A stretch of DNA of 64,000 nucleotides from Wurfbainia villosa (taxonomy: Eukaryota; Streptophyta; Magnoliopsida; Zingiberales; Zingiberaceae), in contig CM045992.1 of assembly GCA_025175895.1 (NCBI GenBank), forward strand, positions 94,158,800 to 94,222,799, written 5' to 3'. Below are positions 34,120-47,289 of this stretch, piece by piece (position 1 is the stretch's first letter; every line of letters starts with the position of its first letter). Both the position numbers and the translations under genes were made by a program. A model generated the notes under the pieces. The model was given only the letters and a program-made list of their open reading frames with translations, searched no databases and was not told the DNA's origin.

Positions 34120-34700
34120 TCCGTAATAGGATCTATCATGTATGCTATGTTATGTATGAGGCCCGATGTATCATATGCTCTGAGTGTCATGAGTAGATAC
34201 CAGTCTGATCCAAGAATGGATCATTGGGCGACTGTTAAGACGATTCTTAAGTACTTAAGAAGAACTAAGGATGTGTTCCTAATATATGGAGAAGGGGACA
34301 TTGTGATACGTGGGTATATGGATGCCAACTTCCAGATAGACAAGGATGATTCCATGTCTCAGTCTGGGTTTGTATTCACCTGGAATGGAGGCGCAATAAG
34401 TTGGAAAGGTTCCAAGCTTGACACTATAGCGGATTCTACCACTAAGGCAGAAAACATTGCAGCTTTGGAAGCAGCAAAGGAAGCGGTTTGGATCAAGAAG
34501 TTCATCTCTGAACTTGATGTGGTCTCATCAATGATCCAAACATATGCTTCGCCACTATCATCTGATCAGAGAGATCATTAGTAGGAAGGAAATATAAATA
34601 GAGAAAATCCCCACTGAAAGGAACTTAGCGGATCCTTTTACTAAGGCATTACCTCAAAGTAAGTTTGAGGGTCATGTTAGAGCTTATGATATTAGATACC
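34120..34700 (+). pseudogene. pol: F1 RNase H domain, after H
   Basis: It continues Pol: MYAMLCMRPDVSYALSVMSRYQSDP, KTILKYLRRTKD, MDANFQIDKDDSMSQSGFVF, ADSTTKAENIAALEAAKEAVW. The frame ends at 34581 because a stretch around the SGAI/SKHI region is lost compared with G. Weak remnants of the tail (LADPFTKALPQSKFEGH) are readable near 34625-34670. Confidence 0.85.
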
Positions 34701-34731
34701 ATAGCGATTGACATTAGGCCAAGTGGGAATT

Positions 34732-36741
34732 TGTTAGTAATATATGAGAGATGTCCTAAGGCAATCGCCTTATGTTTGAACCATTTATATGATAAATGAA
34801 GATTCACTATTTGAGTATACATGTTTTCATGTATTTGATTAGATCTTAAACTCATTTACTGAATGTCCACGATATGATTCACAACATGAGAGAATTTGTG
34901 ATTGGATCACAACTAGTGAGTATCTCTACATGTGTAATTGTGATGTATCGGAATTATCCCTAGTCGATGAATTGATGGATTTGGACACCATCGATTCTGT
35001 CAAGACTAGCACGAGGTATACTCCTTGGTGTATCCAAGAAGCTGATTCTCACTGGCTGGAGACATTGTGATGTCCGGAGTTAATCGTGAATGCTAGTTAT
35101 GGTAACTAGTTCATTGGAGTGACCAACCGTAAGACTTCATATGGTTCTTTGCATATATAGATATGTCAATGAAGTTCTTACTGCAGCTTAAGTGCGATGT
35201 TCCTTTGACTTGCGGTATTCAAGTCATCTTGATCATAAAGACTTATGCTTTGACATCTTAAGCAAGCATCTCTGAGGAGATGTGGACCCGTGATGATTGG
35301 GTATAAGTCAAATTGATCGAAGGTGTTTGAATAGCCTATAAAAAATTCACCACTCCTTGCGAGGAGATGTATACCTATGGCCTCTCGTCGGATTGTTACT
35401 AAAGTCTTTGGCCAAAGCATTACATGTTTAGAGTAAGATACTCTTCGATACATGTGCAGTAACTAGAATCCGTAGGACGAGGAAATGATACTTGGGCTAG
35501 GTGTGACGTAGTCAACCAAGTGGGGACTGACACTATAGACCATGTCCTGAACCAAGTGGATATAAGATGAGTGAAGGGAATGAGGCAAATTCATTGTAGC
35601 TGCTGAAGGGTTTTAGAAATATGTTTTGGATCAACCGTTGATCTTTTCGATTAATTAGGGATCATGATGTACTACTAGATGTCACTCATGATCGTTCTAT
35701 AATTAATGGTTAATTATAGACGACCAACATAAACTGAGAACCTATTTGGTCACACGCGCAACGAGCGTAATCCGAAGGATTTAAAACGAGCTTGAGAATG
35801 AGATTCTCAGACCGAGAGAAACTAGGTTTGGTTGGACCAAACAAGGAGCGAGCATAAAATCGTTTCAGTCGCAATGGAAGCGTGGATGGGCCGTGTCTTA
35901 TGAAGACATGATGGATGAACCAAATTGGTTTGGTTATAATCCAATGGAGGAGAATAAACCCAAGGGGTTTGGTTTGTTTTAAACGAATGAACCAAAAGTT
36001 GGTTCGGTTCGTTTTAACTTAAAATAGATCAACATGGTTTGGTTTATTTTAACTTAAATTAATGGATCGGGTTAACGGGCTTTTGGTTATGATCCGATAA
36101 CCATTAGGAGAATTTGTTCTCTATAAAATAGGGCTTAAGGGTTTTGTGAAAACCTAATCCAAGCAATCCCTAGTTGCCACCCACCCCTCCTCTCCTCTAG
36201 TGGTCGGTGCCCAACCCTAGCCACCGCCCAGCTTTGTGCCACCATCCAAACTTGTTGCCGGCATCCAAGCTTCAGCCGGTGATCCTCCAGCGACCCTCCG
36301 GTGATCTTCTTTGTGTCCGGCGACAAGGTGAGCATCTAGCTTCCTTATTTGGCCGACCCTATTCCTCCACCAAAGCTGTCCAGTTTTCTGGACAGCTTGT
36401 TTATTTCGTGTCGGAGCGTCGTTTGGACGATGTTTGAAGCTCCGACAGTGGCTTCTTTTCTGGGGATTCGATCTCCAGTAATCCTCATAGGTGGAGGACA
36501 AAGGATTCAGCAAACGATTGATGAATACCTCTCCGGAGAAGCAAATTTTTGAGGACTCGTTTTGAATCCGAATTTTGATTCGGATTGTGATCTTCTCTCG
36601 ATCACATCATCTTCAACACGAGGCTAGTAACTCGTACGAAGACGAGGCTCGTGACTTTGTGAAGTCATCCTGAAGATACTTGGCATGGATACGGATAGAG
36701 GCGATTCTAGCAAGGATCGCTCCGATTGATGTCTTTCCCGC
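34732..36741 (+). mobile_element. 3' LTR of F1, left part
   Basis: It starts TGTTAGTAATATATGAG after the AAGTGGGAATT purine tract and aligns with 25152-27155. It is cut at CCCGC (36737-36741) by G. The TATA box is at 36121-36130 and the hairpin at 36373-36398. The missing 3' end is at 46161-46367. Confidence 0.9.
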
Positions 36742-38941
36742 TGTTGGGTTTCCGGCACCGCGGCGTGTGTGTGTTCGATCATGTTTCGTAAACATGAGCA
36801 CAGCGGAAGCAATTAAAAATAATAAATCTATATTTATTACAACACACACAACACACGCATGCATATTACAACAAGTGTAGACATAACCGAAAATTAAAAT
36901 TTGCAATAAAAGAAATTTATCTACGTTATACCTTTCGTATGACGTGTAGCGGGAACGACATCAACCGGAACGATCCTCGTAAGAATCGTCTCTATCTGTA
37001 TCCACGCCGAGCTCCTCGGGATGACTTCGCTAATTCACGAGCTTCGTCTTCGTACGGGTTACTAGCCTCGTGTTGAAGACGACGTGATCGAGAGATGATC
37101 ACGATCCGAATCCAAATTCGGATCCTAAAATGAGTTCTCAAAACTCGCTTCTCCGGAGAGGTATTTGTCAACCGCTTGACGAATCCTTCGTCCCCCACCT
37201 CAGAGAATTACCGGAGATCAAATCCCCGGTAAGTTAGCCGCTGTCGGAGCACTAACCGTCGTCCAAACGACGCTCCGACAACAAAGAAACAAGCTGTCCA
37301 GAAAAACTGGACAGCTTTTGGTGGAGGAATAGAGGCCGGCCAAAGGAGATGTGGAGCTCACCTTATCACCGAACCCACAAGAGATCACCGGAGGGTCGCC
37401 GGAGCATCGCCGGCTGAAGCTTGGATGCAGGCGGCAAGGAGGTGGCAGCAACTCCATGAAGTTGGCGGCAACACCATGTTGGGCGGCAACAACAAAAGGA
37501 GGCTAGGGTTGGGCGGCCAAAACTTCATTAGCTTTAGGGTTAGGGTTTAAGCCCTATTTTATAGAGAACTAATTCTCTTAATGGTTAATGGATCATATCC
37601 ATAAAGCCCGTTAACCCGCTCCATTAAGATAAGTTAAAATAAACCAAACCATGATGGTTTATTTTAAGTTAAAACGAACGAACCAACTTTTGGTTCATTC
37701 GTTTAAAATAAACCAAACCCTTTGGTTTATTCTCATCCATTGGATTAGAACCAAACCATTTTGGTTCATCCATTACGTCTTCATAAGACGCGGCCCATCC
37801 ACGCTTCCATTGCGACTGAAACGATTTCATGCTCGCTTTATGTTTGGTCCAACCAAACCTAGTTTCTCTCGGTCTGAGAATCCCATTCTCAAGCTCGTTT
37901 TAAATCCTTTGGATTACACTCGTTGTGCGTGTGACCAAATTGGTTCTCGGTTTATGTTGGCCGTCTATAATTAACCATTAATTATAGAACGATCATGAGT
38001 GGCACCTAGTAGTACATCATGATCCCCAATTAACCGAAAAGATCAACGGTTGATCCAGAACTATTTCTGAAACCCTTGATGGCTCGAATGATTCGTGCCC
38101 CATTCCCTTCACTCATCTTATACCCACTTGGTTGAGGACATGGTCTATTGTGCCGGTCCCCACTAGGTCGACTACGCCACACCTAGCCCAAGTATCATTT
38201 CCTCGTCCTACTGGATTCTAGTTACTCCACATGTATCGAAGAGTACCTTACTCTAAACATGTAATGCTTTGGCCAAAGACTTTAGTAACAATCCGACGAG
38301 AGGCCATGGGTATACATCTCCTCGCAAGGAGTGGTGAATCCTTTATAGGCTATTCAAACACCTTCGATCACTTCGACTAATACCCAATCATCCCGGGTCC
38401 ACATCTCCTTAGAGATGTTTGCTTAAGATGTCAAAGCATAAGTCTCCATGATCAAGATGACTTGAATACCGCAAGTCAAAGGAACATCGCACTTAAGACA
38501 CAAGAAGAACTTCATTGACATATCTATATATGCAGAGAACCATATGAAGTCTTACTACCTGGTCACTCCAATGAACTAGTTACCATAACTAGCATCCACG
38601 ATTAACTCAACATCACAATGTCTCGGTGAGAATCACCGCTTGGATACACCAAGGAGTATACCTCGTGCTAGTCTCTCGATGAATTGATGGTGTCCAAATC
38701 CATCAATTCATCGACTAGGATAATTCCGATACATCACAATTACACATGTAGAGATACTCACTAGTTGTGATCCAATCACAAATTCTCTCATCGTGAATCG
38801 TATCCGTGGACATTCGAAATGAGTTTAAGATCCAATCAAATACATTAAACATGTATACTCAAATAGTGAATCTTCATTTATCATATAAATGGTTCATACA
38901 TAAGGCGATTGCCTTAGGACATCTCTCATATATTACTAACA
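36742..38941 (-). mobile_element. 3' LTR of G
   Basis: On the plus strand it opens TGTTGGGTTTCCGGCACC and closes TATATTACTAACA. It directly abuts the F1 LTR copy in opposite orientation, forming a long inverted repeat. Hairpins at 37242-37280 and 37291-37317. Confidence 0.92.
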
Positions 38942-38953
38942 GACTCACTTGGC

Positions 38954-41900
38954 CTAATGCCAATCGCTACAGGTATCAATACCATAAGCACTAACATGAC
39001 CCTCAAACTTACTTTGAGGTAATGCTTTAGTCAAAGGATCCGCTAAGTTCCTTTCGGGAATTTTCTCGATTTGTATTTCGTTCCTACCGATGATCTCTCC
39101 GATAAGATGATAGCGCGGCACATGTTTGGATCTTGATGAGACCTTGGCTCTTCGCACAATTGCTCCATTGTTGTCGCAGGGCCGCATCGCTTCAACAATG
39201 GCCGAAATCACACCAAGTTCATGAACGAACTTTTGATCCAAACCGCTTCCTTTGCTGCTTCCGAAGCTGCAATGTATTCTGCCTTAGTGGCAGAATCCGC
39301 TACAGTGTCAAGCTTGGAACCTTTCCAACTTATTGCGCCTCCATTCCAGGTGAATACATACCCAGACAAAGACATGGAATCATCCTTGTCTGTCTGGAGC
39401 TGACATCCGTATACCCACGTATCACCATGTACCCTTCTCCATATATTAGGAACGTATCATTAGTTCTTCTTAAGTACTTAAGGATCGTCTTAACAGTCAC
39501 CCAATGATCCATTCCTGGATCAGACTGGTATCTGCTCGTGACACTCAGAGCATACGATACATCGGGCCTCGTACATAACATAGCATACATGATAGATCCT
39601 ATTGCGGATGCATAGGGAATCTTACTCATGCAAATCCTCTCGTCTTCTGTGCGCGGACACATAGACTTCGAAAGGTGTACCCCATGCCTGATGGGTAGGA
39701 AATCTTTCTTGGATTCCGACATGCTAAACCTCTTTAGCACTCGGTCTATATATGTAGACTGCGAAAGACCAAGCAACCGTTTCGATCTATCTCTATAGAT
39801 CTTAATCCCGAGGATGTAGGTTGCTTCTCCTAGGTGTTTCATGGAGAATGTCTTGGATAACCAAACCTTCACTGACTGTAAGATTGAAACATCGTTTCCT
39901 ATAAGTAGTATGTCATCGACATACAATACTAGGAACACGACTGCACTCCCACTAACCTTCTTGTACACACAAGGTTCGTCTGGATTTTGTGAGAAATCAA
40001 ACTTTTTGATGGTCTCATCAAAACGGATATTTCAGCTCCTGGATGCTTGCTTCAATCCATAAATGGACCGTCGCAATTTGCATACCTTGGTTTTATCAAC
40101 CGATGTGAAACCCTCAGGCTGTATCATATACACGTCCTCGAGCAGGTTTCCATTAAGGAAAGCTGTTTTCACATCCATCTGCCATATCTCATAATCATAA
40201 TGAGCCGCTATGGCCAGGAGCATCCGAATGGATCTAAGCATAGCTACAGGCGAATAGGTTTCGTCATAATCAACACCTTGCTTTTGACGATATCCTTTCG
40301 CCACCAATCTAGCCTTATAGGTAATCACATTACCATCCATGTCGGTTTTCTTCTTGAAAACCCACTTGCACCCTATAGGCTTTATGCCTTCAGGTGGGTC
40401 AACCAAGTTCCAAACTTGGTTTTCATACATGGAATCCATTTCCGACTTCATGGCACCAAGCCACTTATCCCTTTCTGAACTTGTCAGCACTTCTTCATAA
40501 CTGGTAGGCTCCTCATCATCAATGAGTAACATGTCGTTTGATTCACTTACGAGAAATCCATATTTCTCAGGAATATTGCGTGTTCTACCAGATCTACGAA
40601 GATGTGGTGTTACAATAGGTCCAGCCGATTGCTCATCACTATGAGTTGTCGGTTGTTGTGCTTCACCAGGTATCTCATTAATGTCTATTTGAGTCTCTCG
40701 AGCCTCCTCAAGCTCGACGACACTCCCACTGTTTTCTTGCAAGAGAAACTCTTTCTCTAGAAACACAGCATGCCTTGAAACAAACACCTTTTGTTCCACA
40801 GGATGATAGAATTGGTAACCCCTTGTTTCCTTAGGGTATCCAATAAATAGACATTTATCAGACTTAGCATCCAATTTGTCTGATACTGTCCGCTTCACAT
40901 AAGCAGGACAACCCCATATCTTCAAGTAAGATACATGAGGTTTCTTACTATTCCATATCTCATATGGAGTAGTTGAGACTACCTTGGTAGGCATTCTGTT
41001 TAACAAGTAAACAGCTGTCTGAAGTGCATAACCTCAAAAGGACTTGGGAAGAGTCGCATGATTCATCATTGACCTGACCATGTCCAACAAGGTCCGGTTA
41101 CGCCTCTCAGATACACCATTATGCTGTGGTGTATAGGGCGGAGTCCATTGAGACAATATGCCATTGTCTATTAGATAATCAAGAAACTCTTGACTTAAGT
41201 ATTCACCACCTCGATCCGATCGAAGTATTTTAATACTTTTGTCATGTTGTTTCTCTACTTCATTTCTAAATTCTTTGAACCTTTCAAAGGCTTCAGACTT
41301 GTGTTTCATCAAGAACACATACCCAAACCGTGAGTGATCATCGGTGAAGGTAATGAAGTAGCTATAGCCTCCTAAAGCTTGAGTTGACATAGGTCCACAT
41401 ACATCAGTATGTATTAGACCTAGTAACTCTCCCACTCGTTCACCTTTTCCCGTAAAAGGTAACTTAGTCATCTTGCCTTTTAAGCATGATTCGCATGTAT
41501 CGTATGAATCCAATTCAAACGATTCCAGAATTCCACATCGGTGTAATTCGGACATGCGTTTCTTGCTTACATGGCCAAGACGACAATGCCACATGTAGGA
41601 GTCTATTTGATTATCCTTTCGAGCACTCTTGTTGCTCGCTTCGATATTGTAAATGTCACTGGATACGTCCAACGTATAAACACCATTGCTTAAAGTTCCA
41701 GTCCCAAAAAGAACCCCATTCAAAGTTATGTAACAATAATTGTTACTAAACGTCAAATGGAAACCATTTCTATTTAAACAAGAAATAGAAATGATGTTCT
41801 TTATCAACAAAGGAATATAAAAGCAATTGTCCAGTTCTAAGACAAGTCCTGCAGGGAGTTTCAACAAATACGTTCCGATGGCGAGTGCAGCAACCTTTGC

Positions 41901-42089
41901 TTCATTCCCAACACGTAAATTTGACTCTCCCTTGACGAGTCTTCTTCTATTCCTTAGCCCATGTATGTCATTACATATATGTGAGACACACCCAGTATCC
42001 AATACCCAAGTGTCTAAGGAAATAGAATGACAATCAATAAAGAAGATTTCTGAAGAAGATGGGGCATCCGATGCCTTATCCTTCTTCAC
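38954..42089 (-). pseudogene. pol: G Pol polyprotein, nonsense codons and one frameshift
   Basis: Minus strand from 42089: protease WVLDTGCVSHICNDI, GAG-pre-integrase MWHCRLGHVSKKR...CESCLKGK, integrase core (IHTDVCGPM, FTDDHSRFG, LRSDRGGEY), RT with YVDD (39912-39923), RNase H (YQSDPGMDHW, VHELGVISAI, LADPLTKALPQSKFEGH to 38954). TGA replaces TGG in KSFWGYAL (41034-41036) and in RWNIRFDE (about 40032-40034). A frameshift near 39400 and another near 39250 break RNase H. Motifs are otherwise conserved and closer to an intact gene than in F1. Confidence 0.92.
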
Positions 42090-42109
42090 GGACTCTTGAT
42101 AAACCTTCC

Positions 42110-42710
42110 AATTTCTTCGCCAATGACCCTCCTTGCCATAATGATGGCAAGTGCCCTTTTGAGCTGGTTCTTCCTTTTAGCCTTTTTCTTCTTCCCCTTC
42201 TGTTGTTCCTTTGACTCCCTCTTAGAACCTTTCTTCGAGGAATCAACTAACAACACTGTCCCCTACTCATGCTTCTCAGAAGGCTCCACAGTCTTCAGCA
42301 TGTTGAGCAGTACCACAGATGAACCTCCTTGCATCTCAGAGGTGAAGAGGAGCTTGGACACTTCGAACCTTTCGAATCTCACTTGCTCATCAACCAACTC
42401 ACAGAGATGAAGGACTACGATATGAGCATCTATATGCTCATGCTGCTTTCGTAGCTTGGGTTCCATCGCGGCTAGCATGATGCAACTCATTTGTTCAGAA
42501 TCACTCACATGTTTCTGATAGGCCAACAATTGGTCCAAAGTTGCATCGTCACTAGGACGGGCGGGAAGAGGCGCTTCGAGGACATACACAAGCTTTTCAC
42601 CTTGAGAACAATTCTCAAGTTTCTAAGCCGATCAAAAAGTTCCAATAATTTATTTGAATCCAAAATGGAACGCAAATTCAAACACATCATGATCAATATA
42701 TTAACTTAGA
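42110..42710 (-). pseudogene. gag: G Gag, broken
   Basis: Minus-strand segments LRNLRIVLKVKSL, PLPARPSDDATLDQLLAYQKH and LCELVDEQVRFERFEVSKLL match F1. A TAG stop is at 42263-42265. A basic lysine-rich stretch and a damaged CCHC knuckle (HHYGKEGHWRRN in pieces) follow near 42120-42160. The start lies in another frame near 42700. Confidence 0.8.
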
Positions 42711-43931
42711 AATACAAAACGAGCATATATGAGAAAGATGATTTTAAAAATGCATCGATATACATTTATAAATCCCATTCATTTTTCGAATTTCAAAAAC
42801 CCCAAAATTACTTCGGGAGATTGTAGGTCCATCTCCGAATGGGTTGATATCCATCATAGTTATGAACAACCTTGGAGAGAGTCCAACAAGCCATTCATAA
42901 CTACGACGGTAGGTATCATCTATACCGATTGCATATCCCGTATATGCAACTATCACAATGTGCTATCAACTAATTGAATGTTCACACATACATCGGGTTG
43001 TTAACACATTAACAAGTATGCATCATATGCATAGCACCCAACTTCACCTCCCTTTACATCAACCTTGGAGAGAGTCCAACAAGCCGATGCTCCAGGTTAA
43101 AGCCAACCCATTAATCAGGACATAGTTTTAATATGGTTAGAGCGCATTCAACCAATTAGCCCAGCTTGGAGAGAGTCCAACAACCAAAGCTAACGATTGA
43201 CCTCTAACTCTTACCATATTAGTATTAAACTATTCCATGGTTTGAACATATTCAGGTTCGAGCCGGGCTTGGAGAGAGTCCAACAACCCAAACAAGAAAT
43301 AGAACTCTGGTTCTAACCATATTAATGGAAGGTGTAGGCTTTAATATTGTTTAAGGGTTTTTATGTCTCATCCTCTTTGCATGCAAATAACTATTATCTA
43401 CATGACATGGTATACATGGCATACATCTACATGTCACGACACGCATGGCATAATGTTATGCATCTAATGCAATTACATGACATACAATTATGTCATGTAT
43501 ATATTTCCTTATATGTCATAACTATTTATGGAAATAAAATATGTTTAAGATTTGATTCTCCAAATCAAATCATAATTAAATTAGGAAACAAATTTCCAAA
43601 TCTAATCACATATTTTATTCATGGAATTATTTGATTAAGGAAAATCTATTTAGGAAACCAATTTCCTAAATCATTAAAACTACTTATGGAAATAAAATAT
43701 TTTAAGATTTGATTTCCCAAATCAAATCATGATTAAATTAGGAAACAAATTTCCAGAATCTAATCAAATATTTTATTTATGGAAAATATCAATTTCCATA
43801 AATACTTCCAGACTTTCCAAAATTGAAAAATTTCCATAAATACTTCTAAATTTCCAAAATTAGAAATTTTCCAGAAATACATTATGACTATCGCAAAACC
43901 ATTTTTACGATTATGTCGAAACACAACCTGG
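42711..43931 (-). other. G leader with four stem-loop repeats
   Basis: Plus-strand TTGGAGAGAGTCCAA occurs at 42872-42886, 43065-43079, 43166-43180 and 43269-43283, all perfect 5-bp stems with a five-base loop. The spacings 193, 101 and 103 equal those in the F1 leader read in the other direction. The rest is AT-rich with TTTCCATAAATA repeats. Confidence 0.8.
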
Positions 43932-43943
43932 GCTCTGATACCA
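43932..43943 (-). promoter_or_regulatory. Primer binding site of G
   Basis: GCTCTGATACCA on the plus strand, TGGTATCAGAGC on the minus strand, one base from the LTR at 43945. Confidence 0.92.
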
Positions 43944-43944
43944 C

Positions 43945-46155
43945 TGTTGGGTTTCCGGCACCGCGGCGTGTGTGTGTTCGATCATGTTTCGTAAACATGA
44001 GCACAGCGGAAGCAATTAAAAATAATAAATCTATATTTATTACAACACACACAACACACGCATGCATATTACAACAAGTGTAGACATAATCGAAAATTAA
44101 AATTTGTAATAAAAGAAATTTATCTACGTTATACCTTTCGTATGACGTGTAGCGGGAACGGCATCCACCGGAACGATCCTCGTAAGAATCGTCTCTATCC
44201 GTATCCACGCCGAGCTCCTCGGGATGACTTCGCTAAGTCACGAGCTTCGTCTTCGTATGGGTTACTAGCCTCGTGTTGAAGACGACGTGATCGAGAGATG
44301 ATCACGATCCGAATCCAAATTCGGATTCTAAAACGAGTTCTCAAAACTCGCTTCTCCGGAGAGGTATTCGTCAACCGCTTGACGAATCCTTCATCCCCCA
44401 CCTCAGAGGATTACCGGAGATCAAATCCCCGGTAAGTTAGCCGCTGTCGGAGCACTAACCGTCGTCCAAACGACGCTCCGACAACAAAGAAACAAGCTGT
44501 CCAGAAAAACTGGACAGCTTTTGGTGGAGGAATAGAGGCCGGCCAAAGGAGATGTGGAGCTCACCTTATCACCGAACCCACAAGAGATCACCGGAGGGTC
44601 GCCGGAGCATCGCCGGCTGAAGCTTGGATGCCGGCGGCAAGGAGGTGGCAGCAGCTCCATGAAGTTGGCGGCAACACCATGTTGGGCGGCAACAACAAAA
44701 GGAGGCTAGGGTTGGGCGGCCAAAACTTCATTAGCTTTAGGGTTAGGGTTTAAGCCCTATTTTATAGAGAACTAATTCTCTTAATGGTTAATGGATCATA
44801 TCCATAAAGCCCGTTAACCCGCTCCATTAAGATAAGTTAAAATAAACCAAACCATGATGGTTTATTTTAAGTTAAAATGAACCGAACCAACTTTTGGTTC
44901 ATTCGTTTAAAATAAACCAAACCCTTTGGTTTATTCTCATCCATTGGATTAGAACCAAACCATTTTGGTTCATCCATTACGTCTTCATAAGACGCGACCC
45001 ATCCACGCTTCCATTGCGACTGAAACGATTTCATGCTCGCTTTATGTTTGGTCCAACCAAACCTAGTTTCTCTCGATCTGAGAATCCCATTCTCAAGCTC
45101 GTTTTAAATCCTTTGGATTACACTCGTTGTGCGTGTGACCAAATAGGTTCTCGGTTTATGTTGGCCGTCTATAATTAACCATTAATTATAGAACGATCAT
45201 GAGTGGCACCTAGTAGTACATCATGATCCCCAATTAACCGAAAAGATCAACGGTTGATCCAGAACTATTTCTGAAACCCTTCAATAGCTCGAATGATTCG
45301 TGCCCCATTCCCTTCACTCATCTTATACCCACTTGGTTCAGGACATGGTCTATTGTGTTAGTCCCCACTAGGCTGACTACGTCACACCTAGCCCAAGTAT
45401 CATTTCCTCGTTCTACGGATTCTAGTTACTCCACATGTATCGAAGAGTACCTTACTCTAAACATGTAATGCTTTGGCCAAAGACTTTAGTAACAATCCGA
45501 CGAGAGGCCATGGGTATACATCTCCTCGCAAGGAGTGGTGAATCCTTTATAGGCTATTCAAACACCTTCGATCACTTCGACTTATACCCAATCATCCCGG
45601 GTCCACATCTCCTTAGAGATGTTTGCTTAAGATGTCAAAGCATAAGTCTCCATGATCAAGATGACTTGAATACCGCAAGTCAAAGGAACATCGCACTTAA
45701 GCCACAGTAAGAACTTCATTGACATATCTATATATGCAGAGAACCATATGAAGTCTTACGGCTGGTCACTCCAATGAACTAGTTACCATAACTAGCATCC
45801 ACGATTAACTCCGGACATCACAATGTCTCCAGCCAGTGAGAATCAGCTGCTTGGATACACCAAGGAGTATACCTCGTGCTAGTCTCGACAGAATTGATGG
45901 TGTCTAAATCCATCAATTCATCGACTAGGGATAATTCCGATACATCACAATTACACATGTAGAGATACTCACTAGTTGTGATCCAATCACAAATTCTCTC
46001 ATGCTGTGAATCGTATCGTGGACATTCAGTAAATGAGTTTAAGATCCAATCAAATACATTAAACATGTATACTCAAATAGTGAATCTTCATTTATCATAT
46101 AAATGGTTCATACATAAGGCGATTGCCTTAGGACATCTCGCATATATTACTAACA
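43945..46155 (-). mobile_element. 5' LTR of G
   Basis: Same ends and content as 36742-38941 (2211 against 2200 bases). Hairpin at 44494-44520, TATA on the minus strand near 44757-44767. It ends TACTAACA before the CCCGC duplication. Confidence 0.92.
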
Positions 46156-46160
46156 CCCGC

Positions 46161-46367
46161 TACACGTGATACGTCAGGTATACGTAGTATAAATTTCCTT
46201 TTATTGCAAAATTTGAATTTATGGTTATGTCTACACATGTTGTACTATGCATGCGTGTGGTGTGTGTGTTGTAATAAATTAGATTTATTTTTTTTATTTC
46301 TTCCGCTGTGCACATGTTTACGAAACATGTTCAAATACACACTCACCGCAGTGCCGGAAACCCAACA
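46161..46367 (+). mobile_element. 3' LTR of F1, right part
   Basis: It continues TACACGTGATACGTCAGG as in 27162 onward and ends GGAAACCCAACA at 46367, completing the F1 LTR after the G insertion. Confidence 0.9.
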
Positions 46368-47289
46368 GCTTGAAGGCTTAGGTCTAGGCTATGGGTGGTC
46401 TAGCAAGTATAGGAACACCATACTTGTGGTTAAAACCTCATGTTTGAGGTGTATCAGTCGACTGGGACTATGGTCAGTCGACTGATGGCAGTCGACCAAT
46501 GTTCAACTACTAGAATTGTCCTAGCTGTCGACCGCCAAAGATTGGGCGATCGCGGCGATCGGCAATGATCGATCCTCGAATCAATCGATTCTTTGTTCGG
46601 GTGTTCAGGAATAGAAGGTTCCCGAGTTGACTGTTAGGGTTTGACAGTCTAGTGATGACTCGATCAGTCGACTGATGGGTATGATCAGTCGACTGATGGT
46701 CTATCTGTTGGAACTTATCCAATGTGGCTCTATAGGAGTAGTCGACTGATGGTCCTGATCAATCGACTGCTAGGCAAAATCCAGCCCGAATGTAGGTTAT
46801 AAAAGCAGCTCGGAAGGAGGGATTTGGCATCGGTTTTCTTGGGCTATTTGGAGTGATTTGCTAGTGAAAATCATTTTCTTCAAGGCTAGTCCAAGGCAAT
46901 CAACAAGCAAGCTTCCAAAAGATTTTTGTAAAATGTTCTTTACATTCTTTTATTGTATTTACTTGTATATGCTTGTTGTTCATTGTATTACTTAGAGTAA
47001 TCACTTGTACGAGGTTTCTCAACCTCCGGATTATTCCGAGAAGGAGTTATTGAGTAGTGGTATGTGATTGGCATCACTAGGGCTCGTTCGAGTCCAATCC
47101 GTGGAGTAGGAACCATTCAGTTCCAAACAATGTTATATTTGGTGTTGTGATTGTACTTGTATGTATTTGTTTTTGTTATATATATATTCCGCTGCGTATA
47201 ACACATTTTGTAGAAAGCGTGATCAATTCCATCATCGAACAATGAATCGCTATTCAGCCCCCCCTCTAGCGGGCACACAGGTCCTAACA
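46368..47289 (+). mobile_element. 3' LTR of B2, right part
   Basis: It resumes LTR B with AAGGCTTAGG and GGTGGTCTAGCAAGTAT, as near 59905 in B3. It contains at least six CAGTCGACTG-like palindromes (46440-46770), a TATA box GGTTATAAAAG (about 46797) and the LTR 3' module with GCTATTCAGCCCCCC and CTCTAGC. It ends GTCCTAACA at 47289. Confidence 0.85.

Larger units (their letters stand above)
36742..46155 (-). mobile_element. Copia element G, F family, inverse orientation, inside the F1 3' LTR
   Basis: It is flanked by CCCGC at 36737-36741 and 46156-46160. LTRs are at 36742-38941 and 43945-46155; the internal part has PBS, leader, gag and pol on the minus strand. It is an F-family copy that landed in the LTR of another F copy. 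The two LTRs are very similar (a few per cent differences by eye). Gag-pol carries several nonsense codons and a frameshift. Confidence 0.93.
25152..46367 (+). mobile_element. Copia element F1, host of insertions H and G
   Basis: It has a 5' LTR (25152-27368), PBS, leader, broken gag-pol (28659-31746 and 34120-34660), PPT and a 3' LTR split by G (34732-36741 plus 46156-46367). Flanks are GTTAG (25147-25151) and GCTTG (46368-46372). The uninterrupted B3 LTR reads GCTAG here (near 59902), so each flank differs from it by one base and the pair is a decayed target duplication. Without H and G the element would be about 9.4 kb. Confidence 0.88.
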
